A DNA stretch of 64,000 nt from Metallibacterium scheffleri. GTDB taxonomy: Bacteria; Pseudomonadota; Gammaproteobacteria; Xanthomonadales; Rhodanobacteraceae. Under the pieces are notes generated by a model that had not been told where the DNA came from, searched no databases, and saw only the letters and a list, made by a program, of their open reading frames with translations. This document shows positions 18,975 to 28,036 of this stretch, in pieces (the first letter of the stretch is position 1; every line of letters begins with the position of its first letter). A program made the position numbers and the translations under genes. Where the stretch lies: the NCBI RefSeq assembly GCF_002077135.1, contig NZ_LDOS01000001.1:943501-1007500 (forward strand), written 5' to 3'.

Positions 18975-19520
18975 ATGACCACCGCCCCTGACCACCCGGC
19001 ATTGAGCCAGGCCCTGAACGCCGCGCGCGCGCCCGTAAGCGCCAGCGAGTTGCATGGCAGCATCACCGCGCTGGCCAGCGCGCTGGCGCCGGAGCAAGCC
19101 ATGCGTGAGCTGGACGCGCAATTGGAGGATGTTGCCGGAAGCGCGGCAGATGCGCTGCGCGACCTGGCACGCGCTTGCATGAGGGACACGCAACGTGCCT
19201 TGGGCGATCCCGATCTGAGCTATGTGCCACTGCTGCCGGAGGGTGAGGCGCCACTGCCGGATCAGGCCGTGGCACTGGTGGATTTCTGCCGCGGATTTCT
19301 GGAAGGTTTGGGTCTGGCCGGCGTCGGCGCGGGTCAGCGCCTGCCGGCGGAAGTCGACGAGGTGCTGCGTGCATTTGCCGAGCTTGGTGCCGGCCCGGTG
19401 ATGTTGGACGACGATGCCGGCGATCTGGAAGCACTCACCGAGCTGATCGAGTTCGTGCGCGTCGGCGTGATGCTGGTGCATGCCGAGTTGGGCGTCGACG
19501 TGGACCGCGCCTCGACATGA
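18975..19520 (+). CDS. ygfB: UPF0149 family protein YgfB
   Basis: 181 residues, mostly helical, of the UPF0149 family. LHGSITALASALAP near the N terminus and VDFCRGFLEGLGLAG in the middle are family features. The position directly before pepP with an ATGA overlap (19517-19520) matches ygfB in E. coli and Pseudomonas, where YgfB represses an AlpA-controlled amidase. ATG 18975 was chosen over a TTG three codons upstream. A second UPF0149 gene lies at 47269. Confidence 0.88.
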   Translation: MTTAPDHPALSQALNAARAPVSASELHGSITALASALAPEQAMRELDAQLEDVAGSAADALRDLARACMRDTQRALGDPDLSYVPLLPEGEAPLPDQAVALVDFCRGFLEGLGLAGVGAGQRLPAEVDEVLRAFAELGAGPVMLDDDAGDLEALTELIEFVRVGVMLVHAELGVDVDRAST

Positions 19521-20854
19521 GTGCTCCGCGCTCGATCGGCGTGCGTGAATACGCGCGCCGGCGTCGCGAACTGATGCGCATGGCCGGTGCCGATGCCGCC
19601 ATCCTGCTGGCCGCCGCGCCGCCGCGCCTGCGCAATGGCGATACCGCGTGGCCGTATCGCCAGGATTCCGATTTCCTGTACCTCAGCGGGTTCGACGAGC
19701 CCGCCGCGGTGTTGGCGCTGTTGCCGGGTCGCCAGGCCGGACAGAGCGTGCTGTTCTGCCGCGAGCGCGAGCCTGCGCAGGAACGCTGGGACGGCGCCTG
19801 GCGCGGTCCGGAGGGCGCGGTGCGCGAACTGGGCCTGGATGACGCGTTTCCGATCGCCGACATCGACGACATTCTGCCCGGCATGCTCGAAGGCCGCGCG
19901 CGCTTGTATTGCCACTTCGGTCGCGAGGCTGCGTTTGACGCGCAGCTGCTGGCCTGGCTGCGGCGCTTGCGCGCCATGCCGGGCGCGGCGCAGGCGCCGC
20001 AGGAAATGCTGGCACTGGGCCACCTGCTGCACGAGCTGCGCCTGTTCAAGTCGCCGGCCGAGTTGGGCCTGCTGCGCCATGCGGCCAACCTCGGCATGGA
20101 GGCGCACCGTGTCGCGTGGGCGGCGCTGGTGCCGGGCGCGACCGAGTTCGCCATCGAGGCCGATTTCGTGCATGCGCTGCGCCACGCGGGCGCGCAGCCC
20201 AGTTATCCGCCGATCGTCGCCGGCGGGCGCAATGCCTGCGTGCTGCACTACGCGCGTAACGACGCGCCGCTGCGCGCGGGTGAGCTGCTGCTGCTGGATG
20301 GCGGCGCCGAATGGCAGGGCTATGCCTCGGACATCACCCGCACGCTGCCGGTGAGCGGGCATTTCAGTGCGCCGCAACGCGCGCTTTATCAACTGGTGCT
20401 GGACGCGCAGTGCGCGGCGCTGGCGCGGATCCGTCCCGGGCAAAGCTGGGAGGCTTTTCATCAGGCCGCGCGCGAGGTGCTCATCGCCGGCCTGTGCGCG
20501 CTGGGCCTGCTCAAGGGCACGCCTGCGCAGGCGCTGGCCAGCGGCGTCTACCGGCGATATTTTCCGCACAAGACCGGGCATTGGCTGGGGCTGGATGTGC
20601 ACGACGCCGGTGATTACCGCATCCACGGCGAGCCGCGCCTGCTGGAACCCGGCATGGTGCTCACGGTCGAACCGGGGCTGTATATCGCGCCCGATGAGCG
20701 CAACGCCCCGGCGCGTTATCGCGGCATCGGCATCCGCATCGAGGATGATGTCGTGGTCACCGCGCACGGCGCCGAGGTGCTGACCATGGCGTTGCCCAGT
20801 GATCCCGATGCGTTGGAGGACGCCCTGGCGTCCGCTGGCAGCCGCACCCATTGA
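19517..20854 (+). CDS. pepP: Xaa-Pro aminopeptidase
   Basis: 445 residues. This M24B metallopeptidase removes N-terminal residues before proline. An N-terminal creatinase-like domain (FLYLSGFDEPAAVL) precedes the pita-bread domain. Metal and catalytic motifs are visible: LLLLDGGAEWQGYASDITRT (two Asp ligands), HKTGHWLGLDVHDAG (His), LEPGMVLTVEPGLY (Glu) and GIGIRIEDDV (Glu). The start overlaps the ygfB stop. In E. coli, ubiH follows pepP; here an AcvB-like gene follows instead. Confidence 0.96.
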   Translation: MSAPRSIGVREYARRRRELMRMAGADAAILLAAAPPRLRNGDTAWPYRQDSDFLYLSGFDEPAAVLALLPGRQAGQSVLFCREREPAQERWDGAWRGPEGAVRELGLDDAFPIADIDDILPGMLEGRARLYCHFGREAAFDAQLLAWLRRLRAMPGAAQAPQEMLALGHLLHELRLFKSPAELGLLRHAANLGMEAHRVAWAALVPGATEFAIEADFVHALRHAGAQPSYPPIVAGGRNACVLHYARNDAPLRAGELLLLDGGAEWQGYASDITRTLPVSGHFSAPQRALYQLVLDAQCAALARIRPGQSWEAFHQAAREVLIAGLCALGLLKGTPAQALASGVYRRYFPHKTGHWLGLDVHDAGDYRIHGEPRLLEPGMVLTVEPGLYIAPDERNAPARYRGIGIRIEDDVVVTAHGAEVLTMALPSDPDALEDALASAGSRTH

Positions 20855-20859
20855 CCTCC

Positions 20860-22281
20860 ATGAAAATCCTGTCGAGTCCGATCATGCGCAAGCCCCGTTT
20901 CGCCCTGTTGCTGGTTGCCCTGATGCTGTCGATCGCTGGCATTGCCACGCCGCCGCGCGTGCAGGCCGCGCAGCAGCCGCCCATCGCCGACGCTACCTAT
21001 GGCGCGCACATCATCAACTACGGGCTGTTCGGCCCGGTGCGCGTGTATCAGCCGATGGGCACGCCGCGGCGTGCGCTGATCGTGTTCTCGCGCGCCTCCG
21101 GCTGGGGCGTCAACGAGGCGCGCTACGCCACCGGCCTGCAGCAGGCCGGCAGCCTGGTGATCGGTGTCGATCTGCCGCGCTATCTGAAAACGCTGGAAGC
21201 GCTCAAGGGCAAGTGCAGCTACCCGGCCGGGCATGTCGAGGAGCTGTCGCACTGGATGCAGAAGACGCTCAAGCTGCCGGTCTACCTGCGGCCGTTCATC
21301 GTCGGCTTCGACGGCGGCGCCGACTTCACCTACGCGCTGGGCGTGCAGGCGCCGGCGGGCACTTTCGCCGGCATGGCCACGCTGGGCTGGGACGGTCGCT
21401 TCACCCTGCGCAAACCGCTGTGCAAGGGCGACGCCGGCAACGCCACCGTGGCGCAGGGCAAGGCGTTCGGATTCACCCCGGTGAAACCCCTGCCGCTGCC
21501 GTGGCTGGCCGCGGGCAGCCCCGGCGCGCATGAAATCGGTCCACCCGTGGCCTTCGGGCGCGCGCAGCGCGCACCGGCCGATGGTGCGCTGCTGGCTGCC
21601 GAACTCGACGCACTGGTGCGCAAGCCGACGCTCAGCGCCGGCGCCTTCGCCGACAAGCTCGACGATCTGCCGCTGACCGAGATCGCACCGGTCGGCAAGC
21701 CGGATGGCCGCGTGGTGATCATGTTCAGCGGTGACGGCGGCTGGGCCGGGCTGGACAAGGGCGTGGCCAAGGTGCTGTCCATGCATGGCGTGCGCGTGGT
21801 TGGCCTCAGTTCGCTGGAATACTTCTGGCACAAGAAGACACCCACCGAAACCGCGCAGGCGCTGGCGCGCATCCTCGCCGCCTATACCGCGCGCTATCCC
21901 GACGCGCGCTACACGCTGATGGGTTACTCGTTCGGTGCCGGCGTGGTGCCGGTGGTGTACAACCTGCTGCCGGCGGAACTCAAGCAGCACGTCGATGCCG
22001 AGGTGCTGGTCTCGCCGGATCCCGAAGGCTGGTTCGACATCCACATCGGCGACTGGTTCGGCACCACGCAGCACGAGTTCAACGTGCCGCTGGATCCGGA
22101 AATCGCGCGCACCAGGATTCCGGTGATCTGCCTGTCCGGCCAAAGCGAGGGCCACAAGACCTATTGCGACAGTCTGGCCGAACGCCACATGGCGCGGCTG
22201 ATCACCCTGCCGGGCGGCCACCACTACGAAGGCGATTACGCGCGCCTCGGCCAGGTGATCCTGCAGGCGCTGCCGAAGTAG
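20860..22281 (+). CDS. AcvB/VirJ-family periplasmic hydrolase
   Basis: 473 residues from ATG 20860 (ATG 20884 is an alternative; both give a signal peptide ending near RVQAAQQ). There are two alpha/beta-hydrolase-like halves. The C-terminal VirJ domain has IMFSGDGGWAGLDK, the nucleophile elbow GYS357FGAG, and GGHHYEGDY with the likely catalytic His. In Agrobacterium, AcvB hydrolyses lysyl-phosphatidylglycerol made by the MprF homologue LpiA. The convergent neighbour, 10 bp away, is an mprF homologue, which supports the same role here. The function is inferred from family and context. Confidence 0.85.
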   Translation: MKILSSPIMRKPRFALLLVALMLSIAGIATPPRVQAAQQPPIADATYGAHIINYGLFGPVRVYQPMGTPRRALIVFSRASGWGVNEARYATGLQQAGSLVIGVDLPRYLKTLEALKGKCSYPAGHVEELSHWMQKTLKLPVYLRPFIVGFDGGADFTYALGVQAPAGTFAGMATLGWDGRFTLRKPLCKGDAGNATVAQGKAFGFTPVKPLPLPWLAAGSPGAHEIGPPVAFGRAQRAPADGALLAAELDALVRKPTLSAGAFADKLDDLPLTEIAPVGKPDGRVVIMFSGDGGWAGLDKGVAKVLSMHGVRVVGLSSLEYFWHKKTPTETAQALARILAAYTARYPDARYTLMGYSFGAGVVPVVYNLLPAELKQHVDAEVLVSPDPEGWFDIHIGDWFGTTQHEFNVPLDPEIARTRIPVICLSGQSEGHKTYCDSLAERHMARLITLPGGHHYEGDYARLGQVILQALPK

Positions 22282-22291
22282 GGCGGGCGGG

Positions 22292-24910
22292 TCAGGGCAG
22301 CAGCATGCGCCGGTAGCCGCCGGCGACCAGCGCGGCGATGTCGGTGAGCAGTGCCGGCACCCACAGGCCGCGTGGATAGGCCAGATACGCGCCGACCCAC
22401 TCGGGGCGGAATTTTTCCTTGTAGCGGCGCACGCCCTGGTAATTGTAGAAGCGGTTGCCGTGGCGGAAGGCCAGCGCGGCCAGGCGCTCGTTGAGCCGCG
22501 CGTAGGGCGTGGTGCCGACGTTGGACAGCGGCGCCATGCCCAGGCTGAAGGACGCGTAGCCCTGCTGCTTGGCCCAGTTCAGCGCGTGCGCGAACACCAG
22601 GTCCATGCTGCCGCGTGGTGCGTCGGGCAGGTGCCGCATCAGGTCGATGGCGGCGACACCCTGTGCGCCGTAACCGGGCATCAGGCTGGCGAAGGCGATC
22701 AGCTCGTCCTCGCGGTACACCAGCGCCAGCGGGCCGCGCGCCAGATAAGCCGCGTCGAAGCGGCCCAGCGAATAACCTTTCTCGGCGACGCCCTTGTCGG
22801 CCAGCCAGGCATCGGACACGCGTTCCAGAGCGGCCAGCAGCGCACTGTCGTAGGGCGCTTCCGCGAGACGGAATTCGAGCTTCTCGCGCGGCGCGCGGTT
22901 GATCGCCTGGCGCAGATCCTCCCAGCGCTTGCCGCTCATCGAAAAATCCGCCAGCGGGATCAGCGCCAGCTCGCCCAGCTTGAACAGGTCGAAGCCGAGA
23001 TCGTGGAAGCGCGCCAGATCCGGCTCCAGCACCGCGTAGAACGCCGGCGCGCAGCCCATGCTGTCGGCGTAGCGGCGGAAATCGAGAATCGCCTGCGCCT
23101 GCGCCGCGGGGTCGCCGCAAGGCGCGCCCAGCGCGATCAGGCGATGACGCACGCTGCCGTAGGCGATCAGGGTGCGATGGCCGGCACCCCAGAACAGATG
23201 CTTGTCGCCCATGAGGTTCAGGTGCGCGAACGCACCGCCGCCGTACTGCGCGTAAAACGCGCGCACGCGTTCCAGTTCCGCGTGATCCGGCAGCGGCAAC
23301 TTGGGCCGGCGTATCGCGAACGCATGCCAGGCCAGGTACAGCGCCAGCCCGAGCAGCGCCGCGGCCAGCCCGCGCGCCAGGCGCGAGGCGTGCGCGTAAG
23401 CGCCGGTGGCGAGCAGATCGAAACTGTCCTGACCGAGAATATCCGCTACGCCCACGGCGAAGAATGCCGCGACCACCAGCAGCAGACCGAGCAGCCAGCC
23501 CAGGCTGACCGCGGAGGTCATGGCCACCGCGCGCTGGCTGAAATCCTGGCGGCGCGCGCGCAGCAGCAGCGACACCGCCAGCAGAAACAGCGCCTCGCCC
23601 CAGTGCAGGCCCTTGAGCAGCACCAGCAGCGCGGCCAGCCACAGCAGCCACTGCACCGCGCGATAGGCCACGCGCAGACGCCCGTCGATGCCGCGCGCCA
23701 GGCCCAGCAGCAGCACGCCGATGACGATGCTCAGCCAGTGCGAGCCCTCCAGCACCGGCATGCTGATGAAGCCCGCGGCATGCACGAAGCGCTGGTGCAG
23801 ACTGGGCAGCGCCGCCGAAATCAGCAGCAGCACGCCGGCAGCAAACGTGAGCAACGCCAGGACGCGGATGCCGAAATTGGCCAGGTAGCCGGCCGGCACC
23901 ACCAGCAGCTCGATCAACGGATGCGCGGCCATGCGCTCGCGCAGGCGCGTCAGCGCCGGCATGCGCTGCGCCAGCATGCCGGCGCCCAGCCACAGAGCCA
24001 GCAGCATCGGCAGCAGGTAGTACACCACGCGGAACAGGAACAGCCCGGCACCCGCCGCGCCCACCGGTACGCCGGCGATGCTCAGCGCCAGCAGCAGCAG
24101 ACCATCGAACACGCCGAGGCCGCCGGGGATCATGCTCACCAGACCCAGCGTCGCCGCCGCGCCGAATGCCGCCAGCAGTTCCAGCGGCGATATCTGCGCG
24201 CCGGCCAGGTACAGGCACAGCCACAGCGTGGCCGCGGCCAGCACCCAGTCGATCAGCGACAGCAGCGCCAGATGCGCGCGCAGCGCCAGCGGCGGTACGC
24301 CCAGGTCCGCGGGCAGCCAGCCCATCAACCTGCGCCGTCCGGTAAGCACGAAATACAGCGGCAGGTACAGTGCCGCGGCCAGCAGCACCAGTAACGCCAG
24401 CACGCGGCTGGCGTGGTTGGGCGTGGCCGGCAGGTGGCCGCTGGCCAAGGCAATGATGACCAGCACTGACAGGCCCAGTGGCAGCGACAGGATCTGCAAT
24501 CCCACCAGCGCGGCGCCGTTGCGCAGGGTGATGCCATGGCTTTTCAGCCCGAGCAGGCGCACGCCCGAGCCCACCGCGCCGGAGAGATTGAGCGTGTTGG
24601 CCAGCGCATTGGCCACGAACGACAGCCGCAGCAGCGGCAGCGTGGCGACGGGAAACTTCAACCAGCGCGCGATGGCCAGGTCGATCAGCCCGGTATAGGC
24701 CACCGCCGCCAGCGCGAACGCCGCCACGCCCGCGGCATCCAGCGTGGGAATGCGGATCAGGGTGCGCTGCAGGCTGCGCAGATCGAACGCCGACAGCTCG
24801 CGCCCGGCCAGCACGAAGGTCACGGCGAGCAGCGCCAGCGGTAGCAGCCAGCGCAGCACGCGCAGCCAGGACGAACGATGCGCGGCGGGCGCGGCGGGAT
24901 TGGGTTGCAT
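22292..24910 (-). CDS. mprF: MprF-type aminoacyl-phosphatidylglycerol synthase/flippase
   Basis: 872 residues, the usual length of full MprF. The N-terminal 500 or more residues form about 13-14 transmembrane helices (flippase half, including NLSGAVGSGVRLLGL). The C-terminal DUF2156 domain (about 560-860) uses aminoacyl-tRNA to modify phosphatidylglycerol, with YAQYGGGAFAHLNLMGDKH and GSMDLVFAHALNWAKQQGY among its motifs. The modification lowers negative surface charge and raises resistance to cationic peptides. Whether Lys or Ala is attached cannot be read from the sequence. It converges with the AcvB-like gene. Confidence 0.93.
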   Translation of the reverse strand: MQPNPAAPAAHRSSWLRVLRWLLPLALLAVTFVLAGRELSAFDLRSLQRTLIRIPTLDAAGVAAFALAAVAYTGLIDLAIARWLKFPVATLPLLRLSFVANALANTLNLSGAVGSGVRLLGLKSHGITLRNGAALVGLQILSLPLGLSVLVIIALASGHLPATPNHASRVLALLVLLAAALYLPLYFVLTGRRRLMGWLPADLGVPPLALRAHLALLSLIDWVLAAATLWLCLYLAGAQISPLELLAAFGAAATLGLVSMIPGGLGVFDGLLLLALSIAGVPVGAAGAGLFLFRVVYYLLPMLLALWLGAGMLAQRMPALTRLRERMAAHPLIELLVVPAGYLANFGIRVLALLTFAAGVLLLISAALPSLHQRFVHAAGFISMPVLEGSHWLSIVIGVLLLGLARGIDGRLRVAYRAVQWLLWLAALLVLLKGLHWGEALFLLAVSLLLRARRQDFSQRAVAMTSAVSLGWLLGLLLVVAAFFAVGVADILGQDSFDLLATGAYAHASRLARGLAAALLGLALYLAWHAFAIRRPKLPLPDHAELERVRAFYAQYGGGAFAHLNLMGDKHLFWGAGHRTLIAYGSVRHRLIALGAPCGDPAAQAQAILDFRRYADSMGCAPAFYAVLEPDLARFHDLGFDLFKLGELALIPLADFSMSGKRWEDLRQAINRAPREKLEFRLAEAPYDSALLAALERVSDAWLADKGVAEKGYSLGRFDAAYLARGPLALVYREDELIAFASLMPGYGAQGVAAIDLMRHLPDAPRGSMDLVFAHALNWAKQQGYASFSLGMAPLSNVGTTPYARLNERLAALAFRHGNRFYNYQGVRRYKEKFRPEWVGAYLAYPRGLWVPALLTDIAALVAGGYRRMLLP

Positions 24911-24935
24911 GCGTCGGTGCTGGTTGAGCGGAGCG

Positions 24936-25478
24936 CTATCCTCGCATCCGGCTCGGCGCTGTGACAGGGGGGCGCACGCCGCGCGCGGAAATCAGTGGTT
25001 CGGGCGCCGTGGCGATTGCGCCGGGAACGCTGCCCAGCAGCTTGTCGAGGATGCGCGTCAGGCAGGCGCGTTCATCGGCATCCAGATGCGCCAGCAATTC
25101 GCGCTCGTGCGCGCGCGCGCGCGGCGCCACGACATCGTGGATGGCCCAGCCCTTGGCCGACAGGCGCAGCACCGAGCGTCGCTTGTCGCCGTGGTGCATG
25201 CGTCGCAGCACGCGCCCGCTCGCGATCAGGCGCGCCAGCGCCCGGCTGATCGCAACCTTGTCGGTGGCGGTGCGCACGGCCAGCTCGCGCGCCGACAGCC
25301 CCGCGCCGTCGTAGCGCGCGAGTACGGCGAGCACGCGCCATTCGGTCATGCCCAGGTGGAAGCGTTGCTGGTACTCGCGCGCGATCGCCTGGCTGACCGT
25401 ATTGCTCAGGATCGACAACCGGTACGGCAGGAAATGCTCCAGTTGCAGCGGGGCGTGATCGGGCATGGTGCGACGCAT
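24936..25478 (-). CDS. MarR-family transcriptional regulator
   Basis: 180 residues with a winged-helix MarR domain: MTEWRVLAVLARYDGAGLSARELAVRTATDKVAISRALARLIASGRVLRR covers the recognition helix, and HHGDKRRSVLRLSAKGW the wing. It is divergent from hppD across a 72-bp gap that carries two inverted repeats. It probably controls the tyrosine/homogentisate genes, by analogy with HmgR/HpdR-type regulators elsewhere. The effector is unknown. The start could be 25478 or, four codons later, 25466; the first repeat ends only 3 bp before 25478, so autoregulation is likely. Confidence 0.9.
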   Translation of the reverse strand: MRRTMPDHAPLQLEHFLPYRLSILSNTVSQAIAREYQQRFHLGMTEWRVLAVLARYDGAGLSARELAVRTATDKVAISRALARLIASGRVLRRMHHGDKRRSVLRLSAKGWAIHDVVAPRARAHERELLAHLDADERACLTRILDKLLGSVPGAIATAPEPLISARGVRPPVTAPSRMRG

Positions 25479-25480
25479 CC

Positions 25481-25511
25481 TGCAAATGGTTGCACCTGAA
25501 ACTATAATTTC
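25481..25511 (+). promoter_or_regulatory. hppD promoter with two overlapping palindromes (candidate MarR operators)
   Basis: A perfect TATAAT lies at 25503-25508, about 40 bp before the hppD start. TGCAA-N4-TTGCA (25481-25494) is a perfect inverted repeat over the -35 position. GAAA-N6-TTTC (25498-25511) is a second one that encloses the -10. Either could bind the divergent MarR protein and block RNA polymerase. The assignment is inferred from position. Confidence 0.55.
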
Positions 25512-25550
25512 ATCCTCGATGACGCAAGCGCCTTGTCAGAGGAGATCCGC

Positions 25551-26639
25551 ATGAGCGCGCAACCCAATGTCGGCATGCAGCCGGTACAGTTCGAAAACCC
25601 GATGGGCGTCGACGGTTTCGAGTTCGTCGAGTTCGCGGCACCCGATGCGGCCATGCTGCATGCGCTGTTCCCCAGGCTCGGCTTCAGCGCCGTCGCGCGC
25701 CATCGGCGCAAGCGCGTGACGCTGTACCGCCAGGGCGATTGCAATTTTCTGGTCAACGAGGAGCCCGGCTCCTTCGCCATGGGCTTCGCGCGTCAGCACG
25801 GGCCCTGCGCCAGTGGCTTCGCCATCCGCTTCAGCAAACCCGCCCCTTGGGTGCGGACGCAGGCGCTGGGCCACGGCGGTGAGGCCATCGGCGCGCTCGA
25901 GCACACCAAGGCCGTCGACACGCCGGTGATCAAGGGCATCGGCGGCTGCATGCTGTACTTGATCGACCGGTACGGCGCCAAGGGCAGCTGCTATGAAGCC
26001 GAATTCGAATATCTGCCGGGCGTCGAGCGCAACCCCAGGGGTTATGGCCTCACCTTCATCGACCACCTCACCCACAATCTGCGTTTCGGCCACATGGAGC
26101 AGTGGTCGCAGTACTACGAACGCCTGTTCAACTTTCGCGAGATCCGCTATTTCGACATCAAGGGCGCGAAGACCGGGCTGGTGTCCAAGGCGATGACCGC
26201 GCCGGACGGCATGGTGCGCATCCCGCTCAACGAGTCGTCCGACCCGAAAAGCCAGATCAATGAATACATCGACGAATACAAGGGCGAAGGCATCCAGCAC
26301 ATCGCCTGCTTCACCGATGACATCCACGCCACGGTCGAGGCCATGCGCAGCGCCGGCGTCGAATTCCTCGACACGCCCGACGCCTACTACGAGGTGATCG
26401 ACCGGCGCATCCCTGGTCACCGCGAAGACGTGCCGCGCATGGCGCGCAACAAGATCCTGATCGACGCCGATCAGGAAACACATCGCAAGCTGCTGCTGCA
26501 GATCTTCACGCAGAACTGCATCGGCCCGATCTTCTTCGAGATCATCCAGCGCAAGGGCAACCTCGGCTTCGGCGAGGGCAATTTCCAAGCGTTGTTCGAG
26601 TCGATCGAACGCGAACAGATCAAGCGCGGGGTGTTGTGA
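25551..26639 (+). CDS. hppD: 4-hydroxyphenylpyruvate dioxygenase
   Basis: 362 residues. It turns 4-hydroxyphenylpyruvate into homogentisate in tyrosine breakdown. It has two vicinal-oxygen-chelate halves, with the iron ligands H172 (DHLTHNL), H250 (IQHIACF) and E330 ([18 protein letters not shown]). ATG 25551 has a strong Shine-Dalgarno (AGAGGAG) 6-10 bp upstream, which rules out the longer frame. It is the first gene of the hppD-hmgA-fahA run and is divergent from a MarR gene. Confidence 0.97.
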   Translation: MSAQPNVGMQPVQFENPMGVDGFEFVEFAAPDAAMLHALFPRLGFSAVARHRRKRVTLYRQGDCNFLVNEEPGSFAMGFARQHGPCASGFAIRFSKPAPWVRTQALGHGGEAIGALEHTKAVDTPVIKGIGGCMLYLIDRYGAKGSCYEAEFEYLPGVERNPRGYGLTFIDHLTHNLRFGHMEQWSQYYERLFNFREIRYFDIKGAKTGLVSKAMTAPDGMVRIPLNESSDPKSQINEYIDEYKGEGIQHIACFTDDIHATVEAMRSAGVEFLDTPDAYYEVIDRRIPGHREDVPRMARNKILIDADQETHRKLLLQIFTQNCIGPIFFEIIQRKGNLGFGEGNFQALFESIEREQIKRGVL

Positions 26640-26673
26640 GGACCGGCCGCGCCGCACGCCGGACGCAAGCACG

Positions 26674-28008
26674 ATGAGCCACCATCAAGATCTCCGCATG
26701 ACCGACACGCTGCAATACCAATCGGGTTTCGGCAACGAATTCGCCAGCGAGGCGCTGCCCGGCGCGCTGCCGCAGGGACAGAACTCGCCGCAACAGGTGC
26801 CTTATGGCCTGTACGCCGAGCAGTTTTCGGCCACGGCCTTCACCGCGCCGCGGCATTTGAACCGGCGCTCGTGGCTGTACCGCATCCGCCCCGGGGCCAT
26901 GCACCAGCCCTTCACGCTGCTGCCCGAATCACGCTGGCGCAACCGTTTCGACGAGCAGCCAGCCACCCCCAACCCGCTGCGCTGGGATCCGTTCCCGCTG
27001 GCGGCCACGGCGACCGATTTCATCGACGGACTGTTCACCGTGGGCGGCAACGGCGGACCCGCGGCGCAAACCGGCGTGGGCATCCATGTGTACGCCTGCA
27101 ACCGGCCGATGCACAGTCGCTATGTGTACGCCGCCGACGCCGAACTGCTGATCGTGCCGCAGCTGGGACGGCTGCGCGTCGCCACCGAGCTGGGCGTGCT
27201 GGAGATCGCCCCGCTGGAAATCGCGCTGATCCCGCGCGGCCTGCGTTTCGCCGTCACGCCGCTGGATGGCGACGCGCGCGGTTATGTGGCCGAAAACTTC
27301 GGCGCGCCGATGCGCCTGCCCGAGCTGGGTCCGATCGGCGCGAACGCGCTGGCTAACGCGCGCGACTTCCTTGCACCGGTGGCGGCCTACGAGGACCGCG
27401 AGGGCGAGTTCGAGCTGATCGCCAGGTTCCAGGGTCGTCTGTGGCGCGCCGCCATCGACCACTCGCCGCTTGACGTGGTGGCCTGGCACGGCAATGCCGT
27501 GCCGGTGAAATACGACCTGGCGCGCTTCAATACCATCGGCTCGATCAGCTACGACCATCCCGACCCGTCGATCTTCACTGTGCTGACCGCGCCGAGCGAC
27601 ACGCCAGGCACGGCCAACATGGATTTCGCCATCTTCCCGCCGCGCTGGCTGGTGGCCGAGCATACCTTCCGCCCGCCATGGTTCCACCGCAACGTGGCCA
27701 GCGAGTTCATGGGCCTGATCCAGGGCGAGTACGACGCCAAGGGCGCCGGCGCCGGCGGCTTCAGCCCGGGCGGTGCCAGTCTGCACAACTGCATGAGCGG
27801 GCATGGCCCCGATGCCGCCGCGCACGCCAGGGCCGTGGCGCTGGATACCACGCGACCGCAGCATCTGACCGGGGCCATGGCATTCATGTTCGAGACACGC
27901 GCGGTCATCCATCCCACCGCACAGGCGCTGGCGCTGCCCGGGCTGCAAGCCGATTACTGGCGCTGCTGGCAGGGTCTGGCCCGACACTTCGATCCCACGC
28001 GCCGCTGA
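26674..28008 (+). CDS. hmgA: Homogentisate 1,2-dioxygenase
   Basis: 444 residues, the usual size. It opens the homogentisate ring to maleylacetoacetate. The N terminus [19 protein letters not shown] and the core motifs [18 protein letters not shown] and [17 protein letters not shown], with iron-binding His and Glu residues, are diagnostic. ATG 26674 or 26698 could be the start; both precede the conserved N terminus. It lies 34 bp after hppD and 28 bp before fahA. No maleylacetoacetate isomerase gene is interposed. Confidence 0.97.
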   Translation: MSHHQDLRMTDTLQYQSGFGNEFASEALPGALPQGQNSPQQVPYGLYAEQFSATAFTAPRHLNRRSWLYRIRPGAMHQPFTLLPESRWRNRFDEQPATPNPLRWDPFPLAATATDFIDGLFTVGGNGGPAAQTGVGIHVYACNRPMHSRYVYAADAELLIVPQLGRLRVATELGVLEIAPLEIALIPRGLRFAVTPLDGDARGYVAENFGAPMRLPELGPIGANALANARDFLAPVAAYEDREGEFELIARFQGRLWRAAIDHSPLDVVAWHGNAVPVKYDLARFNTIGSISYDHPDPSIFTVLTAPSDTPGTANMDFAIFPPRWLVAEHTFRPPWFHRNVASEFMGLIQGEYDAKGAGAGGFSPGGASLHNCMSGHGPDAAAHARAVALDTTRPQHLTGAMAFMFETRAVIHPTAQALALPGLQADYWRCWQGLARHFDPTRR

Positions 28009-28036
28009 GTGCCCGCCCAGGCATGACGGAGAACGC

